From Gambelia wislizenii (taxonomy: Eukaryota > Chordata > Lepidosauria > Squamata > Crotaphytidae): a stretch of DNA of 64,000 nucleotides. This document shows positions 8,590 through 18,700 of the stretch, in pieces. Each line of letters begins with the position of its first letter. Position 1 is the stretch's first letter. The notes under the pieces were generated by a model, which had not been told where the DNA came from, did no database searches, and saw only the letters and a program-made list of their open reading frames with translations. The position numbers and the translations under genes are program-made. Location: contig JAUMIR010000003.1 in NCBI GenBank assembly GCA_030847615.1, positions 193,325,149 through 193,389,148 on the forward strand, in the 5' to 3' direction.

Positions 8590-9545
8590 TCTCAACTGAG
8601 GTGTACCATCACTGAACTACAACCTATCTTGGACAATAATGCCGCCCATTCAACGGCTCTTGGCAGCACGCCTGTACCTGCCTACAGACAGCCACCTAGT
8701 CTCAAACAGTTACCTACCTGCAGGAAGAAACATAGCACAGATGAGGAAATGGGTACAGGATTTTGCCACAAACCCAGATGCCAACTCTGCCCACACATCT
8801 ACTCAGGTAATGTCATCACAAGACCTAATCACATCACCCACAATATTAGAGGTACTTTCAGTTATTTATCCTCTAATGTGATATATGCCATCCTCTGTCA
8901 ACAATGCGCTTCAGCACTTACATTGGGCAAACAAGCCAATCTCTACACCAGAGGATAACGAACATGAATCAGACATTAGGAATAGGATTACACAAAAAAC
9001 AGTTGCAGAATACTTCAGTCTCCCTGAACATCCCATCTCTGACCTCATGATAGCTGTATTTGAACAAAAAACTAGAGAAGATTGGGAAGAGAAACAGCTA
9101 AATTTGAATATATCCACAAATTTCAGTCCATCAACAATGGGTTGAACGGAGACAATGGTTTCCTGGCACACTACACATATCATAACATTAGTTAACACCC
9201 TAGTCTCCTGAGAGCGCTCATGGCCATTTTATCACATCTTCTTTCTGGTTCCCAACCAGCACCACGCTACATTCCAAAACTCCCTCCACCATTTAAATGG
9301 TCACCCACCCACCCTGGCCTTAGGCAATATCTTTCCTCCTGCCTTTGTTCTTTAACAAACATTGTTAAACTGAACTTGTCACTTTATCATCACACCCACT
9401 AGTTTTCTATGACTATTCAACAGCCTGCTTATAAGGTCTGTTCTTAGGCACCAGTTCACCCCATGCATCTGAGGAAGTAGACCAAGTCTACAAAAGCTTA
9501 TGCTACAATTTCTTTCTTTCAAAGGTGCTACAAGATCCCCTGGAT
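8590..9545 (+). pseudogene. Penelope-like element, C-terminal region with GIY-YIG nuclease remnant and 3' end
   Basis: The frame at 8629-8958 reads RQPPSLKQL, then KPRCQLCPHIYSG, GTFSYLSSNVIYAILCQQC and a decayed ALTLGKQ where ALYIGQTG would be expected. Further pieces in other frames give EYFSLPEHPISDL and a FLAHYT-like end near 9180. This order matches the linker and GIY-YIG endonuclease of vertebrate Penelope-like elements, which pair this nuclease with a reverse transcriptase. The RT domain is absent. The Arg/His part of the nuclease is interrupted by stops near 8955-9000. The 3' UTR runs to the CTGAGGA...AAAAGCTTATGC block at 9469-9503. Confidence 0.7.
9469..9504 (+). ncRNA. candidate decayed hammerhead ribozyme motif at the Penelope-like 3' end
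   Basis: The order is CTGAGGA (fits CUGANGA), one extra A, a perfect 6-bp stem GTAGAC/GTCTAC with loop CAA, AAA where GAA is required, then AGC-TTAT-GCT followed by A. The last element could be helix III with a tetraloop and an A cleavage position. Penelope-like retroelements are known to carry hammerheads. Here G12 appears changed to A, as expected from CpG decay, so activity is unlikely. The extra base before helix II is a departure from the canonical core. Confidence 0.4.
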
Positions 9546-11924
9546 AGTACTTGGAGCTGGCCAGCTGATAGAGCCTGAAGGCTATTTGATGGTGGACCCA
9601 AGATATAGCTTCTCACTTCTGATGTAATCTTTATCTGGGTACCTTTTGAATAAGATATTCCCCCTGCAAAATCTGTGGTGGTGACATTCTGTGTGGAAAC
9701 AACATCCCATTAGGGAATTCATATTTGCATTGGTCTTAATTTGGCTTCTATTCCAGTATCTTGCATGACAAGTTGGTGGAATGAGCCATCTGGATTACTG
9801 TGCACTTATAGCAGCTCAGGTTTTAAAAGCAGAGCCTTTCCAGAGGACAATTGATCTGGTCAGCTGTTTGGCAAACAGGGAAGCAGTGAAAGCAGTGCTG
9901 GTCCAAATCATTTTTCTGCCTGAAACAAACCCCTCATGGACTCCACTGTGGAAATTTCCAACTTCTAGAAGTCTCATTGCACTGTTCAAATGCAAAGCCT
10001 GGCTTTCCTTCTTCTCTCCCTCTCCCCCATCTTAAGAGTTCCACCCATTGGGGCAGTGAATCCACTATGGGATTTGGGGACTATTCAGGATGCTAAAACC
10101 TACCTAAAACTAGGTTCTGCACCTTGGCTACCTCATTTAAATGTCATACTAAAACCCAGAGTGAATTCACCACTTCACTGGTATGGAAGTTATCAACTGT
10201 TCCTAGTTGTTCCTGAAGTAAGTGCTGTAATTTCATCTTGCTACATGGCACAACTGAGGCCATCTAAAAGTGCTAAGTACAGTCTCTGCAGCTCTTTCTC
10301 CCAAGAGCTGACTGGTACTGTTATCAATTTCAGATAAGGCTCCAAGCATAGAGTCCTAAAAATTTATTCAAAACAAATTTTGCAAACATTTTGTTTTATA
10401 TGAATCATCCCCTTCATCTTGAAAAGGTCAATTTTTGTGTGTGTTTGGGGTAGGAGAAAACTAAACCACCCCTAAATCCATGCTGCCAACTCTTTCCAGC
10501 AACTGGGGAACCCCCAAGTTAAAACAAACATTTTGTTTGCTTTAAAGAACATGTTGCAGTTTGTCAATGAATGCTTACTGTCAAAATTGAGAGCAGTTTT
10601 TCCACAGACATTTGGCGATGCAATTTACCATTAATATGGAGCCCAAGGGGGTGGTGGTCCACGGGTGGAACTATGTCCCAGAACCACCACAGTTGCCTAA
10701 TCCAGTCCAAGGATTAAATGCATATAAACTTCCTTCTTCATACCCAGGACACCTACTAACTGTATCAGAGAACTTATTTTCATAAATCAAATAATTAACT
10801 TGCCTTTAAAACACATCTGCATCCACTCTGTGAAAAGTACTTTCTCAAACATATTTTCTCAATGCTATTCTTTCATCCTAATTTGATAACATCATTCACA
10901 GTTTAAACTGGAAAACAATTACAAATAGTCTAGGGCAGAAATTCTAAGCATGGGAACATAATTCAGTGAAACGTTGTTGTTTTTTAAAGTCCGACTGACT
11001 TCAGTGGGAATGTTAGCCAAAAGCTTAAATCTCAGGTTAAAATCAATTGGACTTAAAAGGCACTCAAGTCTGACTGGATTGTGCCATTATTTTGTAAGTA
11101 CATCCTTCTCTTTGTTTAGTTACTTCATTTCATCCTGTTTCATGGACTAAAACATATATTAGAATGTTAAATTTAGATAGTGGGTTAAAAGAAAGGAAGC
11201 GAGTTTTGTTTATAGCTGGGAGACATATCTTTAGCCTGCAGGTTTATCATTTATATAGTCCTTACAGTCTTAATGCTAAACTAGTTATTTTCCTGGGTTT
11301 TATGGCTATTAAATATGATATTGTTTTGTTCTTCTAATAGTTGCAGCCATTACCAGAGGAATCCATTTGGTCTGCAGTCGTTATTGATACCTAAATATTA
11401 CCCCAACAGTTTCTCTCATTCTGATGTATTTCTCCTATACTAAGTGCACTATTTGAAAGATTTATTTTTTGCTTAGCTGTCTAATACTTTTACACTTAGA
11501 TAATGCTCTTTAGATGGAATAAGTCAAACTTTTTCTTTGAGGTTGCATGGTTTACTATGCACAACAGATTCAGTATTAAAATCCTGTAATGGTGTTTATG
11601 GGTCACTGCCTCAACTAAATGTGCTACGGCTACCTCCTAGCTGTAAAGCCAAATTAGCAGGTGGGAGCTGGCGAAAACAGTCAACTGCCCTGGAAGAACA
11701 TTCAAGCCACCATTGCAAGCAAAGGGAATTGTCACCGGTACAAGAACTGAGTAGTGTGTACCCACTGACCTTCAGCACTTCACAGATGAAAATAACAGAG
11801 ATACAATCTTCTAACAGACTTCATTTCACAGAAGGGACCCCTATGCCACACATAACACAATTTCATATCACTATTCTTGGCCTTCATTCATTCTCTAATA
11901 GCCCATTCTGCACCAGATCTTAAA
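9546..11924. other. largely unique AT-rich sequence
   Basis: Only short random frames occur. Nothing resembles a known protein, RNA or mobile element with confidence. A possible old repeat lies at 10990-11085, where TCAGTGGGAATG and CAATTGGACTT parts echo the element at 12830-12925. Confidence 0.35.
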
Positions 11925-12055
11925 AAATGGAATGTGGTACTTATTCTGCCCCTAAGTATTTATTTTATTTTTTTAAGATACTGTGAGCTGCCTTGGTCCC
12001 ATCCCAAGAGAAAGTCAAGAGAATGAATTAATGAATTTATGAATGAAATTTAATA
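11925..12055 (+). mobile_element. L2/CR1-type LINE 3' tail
   Basis: The block CTGTGAGCTGCCTTGGTCC followed by AAGAGAAAG and a degenerate AATGAATTAATGAAT tail follows the pattern of L2/CR1-type 3' ends (also seen at 24720 and 50630). Coding sequence is not recognisable. Confidence 0.45.
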
Positions 12056-12482
12056 GAATGTTTAATCTTATTCGGGAACATTTGGTGTACTGAGTAGCTT
12101 CAGCTTTCAGTAGAATTTACTGTCTGGAGAAGGGTGCATGTTTGTGTGTGTTTTTAAGGCAGGAATGAGGAAGTGGATTCATTCTCAGGGTTGATTTGGC
12201 TTAAGTGGCAAGACTGGCAGATGAGTGGATATAACTAGCTGGCCCTCACAACAAGCTCCAGCCTTTCTAACAGCTCCACCTTTCCCTGACATTTCCCTTT
12301 CCCCACACAAAGGACACTTTTCTCTTCATGGAGACTGATCTTGCTATCTCAGCAATCTCCAGTGTTGGAGTTAATAAAGGCATTCCTTCAACATCTTGCT
12401 CATGTCCTAAATGGAAAATGCAAGTGCGCAATCACAGAAATCCCACTGCTATCTCTAAATGCATGTGTACAACAGTCATAAT
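12056..12482. other. unassigned sequence
   Basis: I see no gene or known repeat here. Confidence 0.3.
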
Positions 12483-12649
12483 CAGTGGTGGACTGGCCAG
12501 GGTGTCAGCTTGCCCAATGGCAAGTGGCCCTGTGGGCCCCTGATGAAGTGCCCCCCCCTAAACATTAGAAAATATAATAGCCTTATAGTTGTGGGTGGCC
12601 CCCCTTTTTCTCCTGGCAACCAATATTTTTAGACCCAGTCCACCACTGG
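12483..12649 (+). mobile_element. hAT-type MITE, 167 bp
   Basis: Perfect 14-bp inverted termini, CAGTGGTGGACTGG and CCAGTCCACCACTG, bound the element. The flanking octamers GTCATAAT (12475-12482) and GTCAAAAT (12650-12657) agree at seven of eight positions. An 8-bp duplication and CAG...CTG termini are the signature of hAT transposons. The 139-bp interior is too short to code. Confidence 0.85.
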
Positions 12650-12664
12650 TCAAAATGTCTCTGT

Positions 12665-12820
12665 CCCATTCTTAAATATTTACAGTATGCATATCTAGAC
12701 TCAATCAAGGAAGCCACAGCCCTTAATTTGCAAAACCTGAGCAGGGCCGTTAACAACAGGATGTCTTGGAGAGCTCTCATTTATGGTGTCACCATAAATG
12801 GAAGCCAATTTGATGACAAT
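12665..12820 (+). mobile_element. BovB (RTE) 3' tail fragment
   Basis: It shares the order GAGCAGGGCCGTTAACAA, then GATGTCTTGGAGAGCTCTC, ATGGTGTCACCATAAATGG and a GACAATTAACAAC end with the 3' end of the BovB element at 47980-48076, which reads GAACAGGGCTGTTGAAGAT, GGTGTCTTGGCGATG, TTGCCATGTCGAAG and GGCAGTTAACACAC. Confidence 0.6.
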
Positions 12821-12827
12821 TAACAAC

Positions 12828-12925
12828 ACCAAATATCTATTTGGTGTCATATACAAGTCTCATTGAATTCAATTGGGACTTACACCAAGGGAGGTGAGTG
12901 TAGGACTGCAGCTTTTGACCTCTGA
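12828..12925. repeat. short palindromic amniote-type repeat
   Basis: It contains GTCTCATTGAATTCAATTGGG then ACTTAC and TAGGACTGCA, the pattern of a widespread reptile repeat built round a CATTGAACTCAATGGG palindrome. A second, more decayed copy lies at 51470-51655. Confidence 0.45.
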
Positions 12926-14451
12926 AGATCTCAGGGATGCGTAATCCTGAAAGTCACCAAGTAGAAATTTATAACCAGATTTTTAAGGCAGCTTCTTCAC
13001 AGTAGACCTAAAAGGGGGAAAAATGTTAGGGACAGGAAAGAGAAGAGGGTGAACTAGGAGAAAGTTCTTTAGGAAGTTTGAGGAGGGGGGAGCCTTTCAA
13101 TATGAACTGGCCTGATCCATATCTCCCAGACTAATTTGTGAATTATAGCATAATAATCCAATCTGCCTCTGTGTATACCAAATGTATGTATAGGAAAGTA
13201 TGTTTAAATGGATGTGTTTAACTGCACATTTAGACAAAATTTTTGTGCAGATTTTCAGAAAACAAATAAATAAAGAGTAAAGTGAAAATGAAACAGAATG
13301 GGTTTATGAGTGAACACACAAAAGTGACAGAGAGAACAAATAATTAAATGTATCCATTTCTCATTCAAAATGTAATCCACTACAGGCTCCACCTGCACTC
13401 TGCAGTAGTATATTCCACTCTTCTACGTTATTCAGCTGCATGTCTAAGCCAGGCTTCATCCATCCTCAGTGCAGCTGAAACAGGTCAGAGTTACTTTATG
13501 TATTTGTGCAGTTTTCCAATGTAACCTATGCAGTCATGCTGCTGTTTGCTCTCCTTCACTCCCCCATCCCCTCACTTTCTCTATATATAGTTGTATGACT
13601 GGGATTTTAATGAAGTTGGCACAAAGCCTGCAATGTAATTTGCTATTTTTATTACTCTGTCAATATTGTGCATTAAGGCCCTCAATACTACTCAATGAAT
13701 GTAAAAAAGAACTCTTTAAACCATGCAATGTTGAAATGAAAACAGGAAACTGCTAATGCATGTGTCTTAATACACTAGCCCAGATTAAGGCTTTTGAAGC
13801 AGTCCCTCACTAATTAATTTGAAACTGATGAAAACACAAAGTAGCCATAGATGTGAGCTTCGTAAGGATTCCCCCCCCCTCCTGACAAGAGCATTTCAAA
13901 ATGGGTGTTCGTTTCTTGACAAAAGCAATATATCACATCAGAATAATAGCTCAGATTGATGGCCAACCCTTTTGCTGTTCCTCAACAGAGATGAGAATCA
14001 TGGACGTCACTTTTGGTCCTGAACTAATAAACTGTAAAATCAAAGCCACAGCCTACAGGGCTCTTGGGAGCTGAAAAGGAAAAATGCAAATCTGATTCTG
14101 ATTTTCTCCTGTTAATTTTAATTTGCCTTTTCTAAACATGTAGAAAATTCACAACTGTGCTGCTTCCTCATTTACTGGTAGGGGTGTTGTGTACAATAAG
14201 CATGATTCAATTGAAATACATTTTTTCAAAGTTTACTAAAAATCTGTTTAAAATCCCTTGAAATTCCTACTGATGCTTTGCTCCTTAAACCCATTCCATA
14301 TTACATTGTATGTTATATGGACTTCTTTTAACTATAATGGTTTATGAACATTGTAAAATAGTAATTTTTAACTTTGCTACACTTAGGTTTGCTATACATC
14401 CCAAAAATCCAAGATAATCCCAGATTAAAGGGAGTAAAAATTGTCCCATCT
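12926..14451. other. unassigned, mostly unique sequence
   Basis: I see nothing beyond a poly-C run at 13871-13879 and random short frames. Confidence 0.35.
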
Positions 14452-14567
14452 GGCTGGGCTGCTCAAAGCAGCAGAGCCCAGATTTCTCCAGCTTTGGAGG
14501 GAAGAGAGTTTCTCTTCCCTCCAGAGCTGGAGGAATCCAGGCTCTGCTGCTTCAAGCAGCCCAGCCC
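14452..14567. repeat. large near-perfect palindrome
   Basis: The left arm (GGCTGGGCTGCTCAAAGCAG, then CAGAGCC, CTCCAGCTTTGGAGGGAAGAG) is matched by the inverted right arm (CTCTTCCCTCCAGAGCTGG, GGCTCTGCTGCTTCAAGCAG, CCCAGCC), with the centre near 14510. Arms are about 55 bp with few mismatches and almost no loop. It is followed by a (GGGA)n-rich tract at 14590-14620. It could be a foldback transposon remnant. Confidence 0.85.
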
Positions 14568-14690
14568 AACAGACTGGCATAGCAAGGATGGGTGGGAGGG
14601 AGGGAGGGAGGGCGGGAGGGCAGTGGGTGTTTCTCCCTGGGTGGCAGTTTTTTTGTGGGGCTGCATCCCCTCCTGCTAACTCTCCCTGGC
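14568..14690. other. GGGA-rich spacer between palindrome and copia element
   Basis: It holds a GGAGG/GGAGGGAGG simple repeat. No copia homology is visible until about 14690. Confidence 0.4.
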
Positions 14691-15060
14691 TTCCTGCTGT
14701 ACAAGTTATAGTAGGGTGCTTGGTTCATGCTAAAACTCCATATTCTATTCAGTACAAGATTAACACATAGTACTACCTCTTCCCACAAGTTTGCAGGTGC
14801 TTGTGCATCTACCAGCATACAATCCTTCATAGACTCTAAAATGCCTACTCTGCATTCTGCCAAACTGTTCTGCTGGACTATGGGGATTTGTAGTTTTATG
14901 TATTATACCCTTTTTCTTTAACGACTGTTTGAACACATTACTCAAGAATTCCCCACCTCCATCTGAAATAAAAGAAACCACCTTGTAGGGATACTTCCTT
15001 TCCACCATCGCAACCCATTCCTTAAATTTGGCAAATGCTTAATCTTTGGTTTTTAACAGA
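14690..15060 (-). pseudogene. copia integrase fragment
   Basis: The minus-strand frame at 14760-15008 reads YPYKVVSFISDGGGEFLSN, FKQSLKKKGIIHKTT and SPAEQFGRMQ. These correspond to the SDxGxEF box with the second catalytic aspartate and to the PEQNG box with the catalytic glutamate. Downstream, in another frame, ANLWEEVVLCVNLVLNR and APYYNLYSRKPG match the WAEAVxxAxYLxNR and TPYELWFGKKP blocks of copia integrases. The first part of the zinc-binding domain is not recognisable. Integrase inserts element DNA into chromosomes. This copy is broken by at least one frameshift. Confidence 0.75.
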
Positions 15061-15177
15061 TAAACAAAACCAAAGTGGGTGCAATGGTCTACCAATACAA
15101 CCATGTATTTGCCTCCTACCTCACTAGTCTTAATTGGACCGGCCAAATCTCCATGCACTGACTTCAAACTCTACCTT

Positions 15178-15468
15178 TTACTTATCATTAGTTAGAGCAG
15201 ATACACTTAATAAACAGTTAGCCATATCAGGTGCACACAGTACATTTGGTAAGGTTTCCCCTATGCAGGGAATGAAAGCAGTTCCCATCTTCTCCACTCT
15301 GCTAGGAGCTCCATCAGCCAGTTTTATTGTGGTCACTGATGCTGACTTTGCATCCTGAAGCAACTCCTCATGGCTGACAACATGATGCATTGCTCCACTG
15401 TCCAAAAGCCAGATGTCTGCTAATTCCACACTGTTGGCTGTCACTGCAAAACATTTTTTTCTGGACAC
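15178..15468 (-). pseudogene. copia aspartic protease region
   Basis: The translation contains DIWLLDSGAMHHVV, the copia protease active-site box (LDSGA, where most members have LDSGAT-H). It is followed by LADGAPSRVEKMGTA and the LPNVLCAPDMANCLLSVSAL segment that in copia pol links protease to integrase. The protease matures the gag-pol polyprotein. The frame is open for 96 codons and follows gag after a short interruption near 15470. Confidence 0.75.
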
Positions 15469-15475
15469 ATTTGCC

Positions 15476-16249
15476 TTAGAGGCTTCTCTGGCAGACCTTT
15501 TCTGTTGCTGCCTCTTTTTGGAGCTTTCTGGAGGCAGGACAGTGTTTCCTCAGATGCCCCGCCTTTCCACAAGCATAACAACACCTCACATGGCTGCATG
15601 ACACCTTCTCCTCTCTCTGGGATGTTGTAGAGGTGTGACTCTTATCTCTGCCACCTGCATGTGGTACATGTTTACTGTAGTGAGTCTCAAAGTCTCTCCA
15701 CTCCTGTTCATCCAAGATGCAAGCTGAGACTAAATTCAGAATTAAATCTCTCTCAGGCAAACTCTGTAGTCTGTACAACAGATAGTCTGAGTTTTCATTG
15801 AGGCTTCCAAAAACAATGTAGACTTTTTGTGACTCTGCAAAAAACATTACTCTGTTTTCCAGTTCAACAAAGAGAGTCCTTATCTTCTCTAGATGAAGCT
15901 TGATGCCATCAACCTCTCTGAGTTTGGTATTATACAGTCTCTTAGTCAATAGCATTTTGGAAGTACATGTGTGTCTCTCATACACATCTTGCAAAGGCTT
16001 CCAGCAGTCTTCAGCAGTGGCAGAATTATGCACATACATTAGCTGGCTAGGCTCTAGAGACAAAATAATTGTTGCTGTAGCCTTCTTATCAGCCCATTGC
16101 TTCTTGGCATTCCAAGGCTGGGCAGGAGGGTTGTGTACATAGTACCACAAATTCTCCCTAATGAGGAAACTTTTCATCATTATGGACCAGAGGTGATAAT
16201 TGGAGCTGTTTAGTTTCTTAAAGCTCAACAAGCCTGTGTTGCTGGCCAT
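15476..16249 (-). pseudogene. copia gag with CCHC zinc knuckle
   Basis: The natural start is probably the ATG whose complement is at 16247-16249 (MASNTGLLSFKKLNSSNYHLW), although the frame stays open to 16357. Motifs typical of the copia gag family (UBN2/DUF4219 type) are present: LNSSNYHLW, an AKA-like ATATIILSL segment, TAEDCWKPLQDVYER, LYNTKLREVDGIKLHLEKIR, then the LLYRLQSLPER block. The knuckle CYACGKAGHLRKHC is an intact CX2CX4HX4C. Length from that ATG is about 257 codons. It would form particles and package RNA. Confidence 0.8.
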
Positions 16250-16481
16250 ATCTGCAGGCACATTTAAACAGAGCAAGAGAAACAAAAACAAAACGCTGAA
16301 GGTCCTTGAGTCTTCAGTCAAAGAATACGGAGTCAGGCAAAAGTGAAACAATAACAAGCCAAGTGCTAGTGATTGACTGCCTTCTTCAAAAACAAAGAGT
16401 CCAAAAACTCAGCCAGAAAGTTCATCAGAGCTCCACTCCAATGGTGGAACACCACTCTGTACTGAGATGTACTGGCCTGTA

Positions 16482-16498
16482 CTGGGCCCATAACCCAC
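16482..16498 (-). other. copia primer-binding site complementary to the initiator tRNA anticodon arm
   Basis: The minus strand reads GTGGGTTATGGGCCCAG directly after the CA end of the LTR. This complements the anticodon stem-loop of initiator tRNA-Met (CTGGGCCCATAACCC). Use of an internally cut half-tRNA as primer is a known trait of copia itself and its relatives. Confidence 0.75.
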
Positions 16499-16700
16499 TG
16501 TCCACTCAGTATAGGCTAATTGAGAGGTGACTGGAACCGACTGGGAACAAACTAAACGCAGGAGTAGCCAAACAGCGACAAACTACAGGGCAGAATAGGG
16601 CCCTCAGTGGTCATGTGCCCCCAAAGACAAGTTCTGTTTGATTCAGATCACTGCCACTCAACTCAGCTTAGAGCAGACTTCTGTTGTCAAAGCCACATGG
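16499..16700 (-). repeat. putative copia 5' LTR
   Basis: The boundary next to the primer-binding site is clear (TG on the plus strand at 16499). The far end is guessed because no second LTR exists for comparison. Confidence 0.4.
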
Positions 16701-17866
16701 AACAAAGTTTGAAATACTGAGTAAATTATTAGACCCACTTCAGGAATTTGGTGAAAGAAATGAAGATGTTATGCCTATGCTTTGATTTTTAAACGTAAGA
16801 GTTGTTTCTAGGTATAGAAATATTCTACTATATAAAGTTGGGAATTGTCCATTTAAAATTTAGCCCAGGTTTCTTCAGATAGTACATATTATATTAGAAT
16901 AAACCACTTGGAATCCTATGGATCACAGTCATAGATTTCTAATTAAAATATGTAAATATAATCAGAGAGTTTAAAATGGAGTAACATCAGATCCGTTTTA
17001 AACAGGGACTGCTGGCTGAATAGAAAGCTTATTACTTTCTCCAGTTCTTTGTTTTTTATATATTTGCTAAATATAAATACACCTGTTGACTGCCAATTCC
17101 AAGCACAGCTGATATACATAAGAAATATGATTTACAGAGGTGGCTTCACAGGCTGTGAGTATGTTTTTGAAAATGGTAATAGGAAGAACAGCACGTGCTT
17201 TTTTGCCTATGGAGATCTGTTTGTAGCTGTTAACAGCAGTTTGAATTTATGTTGAAATTTATTGTAATAAATACTGGTTACAAACTGCATTTCATTGTCC
17301 TAGCTGGGCCATAAAAAGGGCCTTCAAAGACAGCAGCTGCCACACATTACCCAAAACAGTCCTTCAGATTTCTTTCTATGTGGTCATTATTTTTAAAAGA
17401 ATAACACAGAACGAATTCAGGTACAGCACACACTGTTGGCAAAAGCAAGGATGAAAAACCTGCAAATGCACAATTGATTGCTCACTGTACCTATAATGGA
17501 CTTCCCTTCATTTATTTCATCCAGAAAAACATGAAACAACAGGACAGATCAACCATCGATCCACTAAGATGCATGTAGTGCAAGCAGACACTCCAAAAAG
17601 CCCTGATTGGAGATATATATATATATGTATTGCCTGGTGTGATTTTTTTACCCCCATTCACATTGTGAGGATTGGAAGGTGAAGCAGTTAGATGACAATA
17701 TTTGTGTGCCTTTAAGAGAAATACAGTGTTGTTATTGCTTTCTTCTGTGGTGAAGATGAAGGAAAACAAAACAGTTGAAAGTAGCAGCTTTGGCATAGTT
17801 CTCACACCATTTCAGTTTGCAAATAGTGGGTGTTATCATTGGACACTCCTCCATATATCTATACGC

Positions 17867-17896
17867 ACGCACGCACGCACACACACACACACACAC
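17867..17896. repeat. (ACGC)n(AC)n microsatellite
   Basis: Pure ACGC repeats grade into AC repeats. Confidence 0.9.
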
Positions 17897-18169
17897 CATA
17901 TGCCTTTAAACAGAAAGCCAACATGTTAAGAAGGGTTCTAGCCTAGTTATTTCCCTTACATGCCTGCTTTATGCAGGGAATTAGTCTGTACAGAAGAAGA
18001 GGATTATGTCAGGTGAATTCGCACCTGTAGTTTGAAGTGATACAGCCAAAGTGTTTCATTTCAGGGAATAAGGCTGAGGGTATATGGCCAAAGTAGGCAT
18101 CCTCCTGCTATGAAGCATACATCAGGTTGCACTTACCCAATTACAGGTATGTACTCGGCAGGGATGGAA

Positions 18170-18700
18170 AGAATATTTGCCATTATTTGTTTCCTGGTTG
18201 CAAAATGGCACTCAAAAACCCAATGGGAAGAAAAACACAATGGAGAGAATTTTGCATAGTTTGTACCCAGTATTCACCCATCCCAAAGTGGATTTTCCCC
18301 AAAATTATTCTGCACAGAAATACACATGGGTCCTTTGTGCAAAAATAATCATTTTTCATGCAAAAAAAAAAATGTTTGCAGAAAAGCCTGGCAACCTTGT
18401 ACACACACACACACACATCTTGTACATAAAACAGCAATCTCACATTTTAAAAAATCTACATTTTTAATTGTATTTATTTATTTATTTATTTTGGTGCAAG
18501 ATTTTATGTACAAACCCAGAAATCTCACACAACCAAAAAATAGCTTCATGGAGCTTCTGCACAATATCTGTTTGTGGGAGATTGCTAGATTTTGCACAGA
18601 AAACAGCAACCTTGCACAAAGACCAACACACATCACTTCCTGGAAACCGTGTTTTTAAGGAAGAGCTCCCATGATTCTTATGCAATTATTCTTTATTTCT
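18170..18700 (+). repeat. diverged internal tandem repeat rich in TTTTGCACAGAAA-type words
   Basis: Variants of GCACAGAAA, ACAGCAAYCTTGCACAA and TTTATGTACA recur at least three times (for example near 18320, 18375-18440, 18490 and 18590-18620). Units are too diverged to fix a period by eye. Confidence 0.45.

Larger units (their letters stand above)
14690..16700 (-). mobile_element. Ty1/copia retrotransposon, 5' part (LTR, gag, protease, integrase), 3' truncated
   Basis: Reading the minus strand gives a putative 5' LTR ending in CA at 16499, a primer-binding site, gag with CCHC knuckle, a DSGA protease motif and part of the integrase core. The domain order PR-IN before any RT is diagnostic of copia. 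Copia elements are sparse in vertebrates. The element stops in integrase; RT, RNase H and the 3' LTR are absent. Several stops and frameshifts separate the domains, so it is inactive. The outer edge of the LTR is uncertain. Confidence 0.8.

Noticed and set aside
14590..14620. (GGGA)n tract as a G-quadruplex regulatory element
   Set aside because: G runs are present, but a short simple repeat without context is not evidence of function.
15900..16530. plus-strand frames over the copia region
   Set aside because: They are antisense shadows of copia gag and leader.
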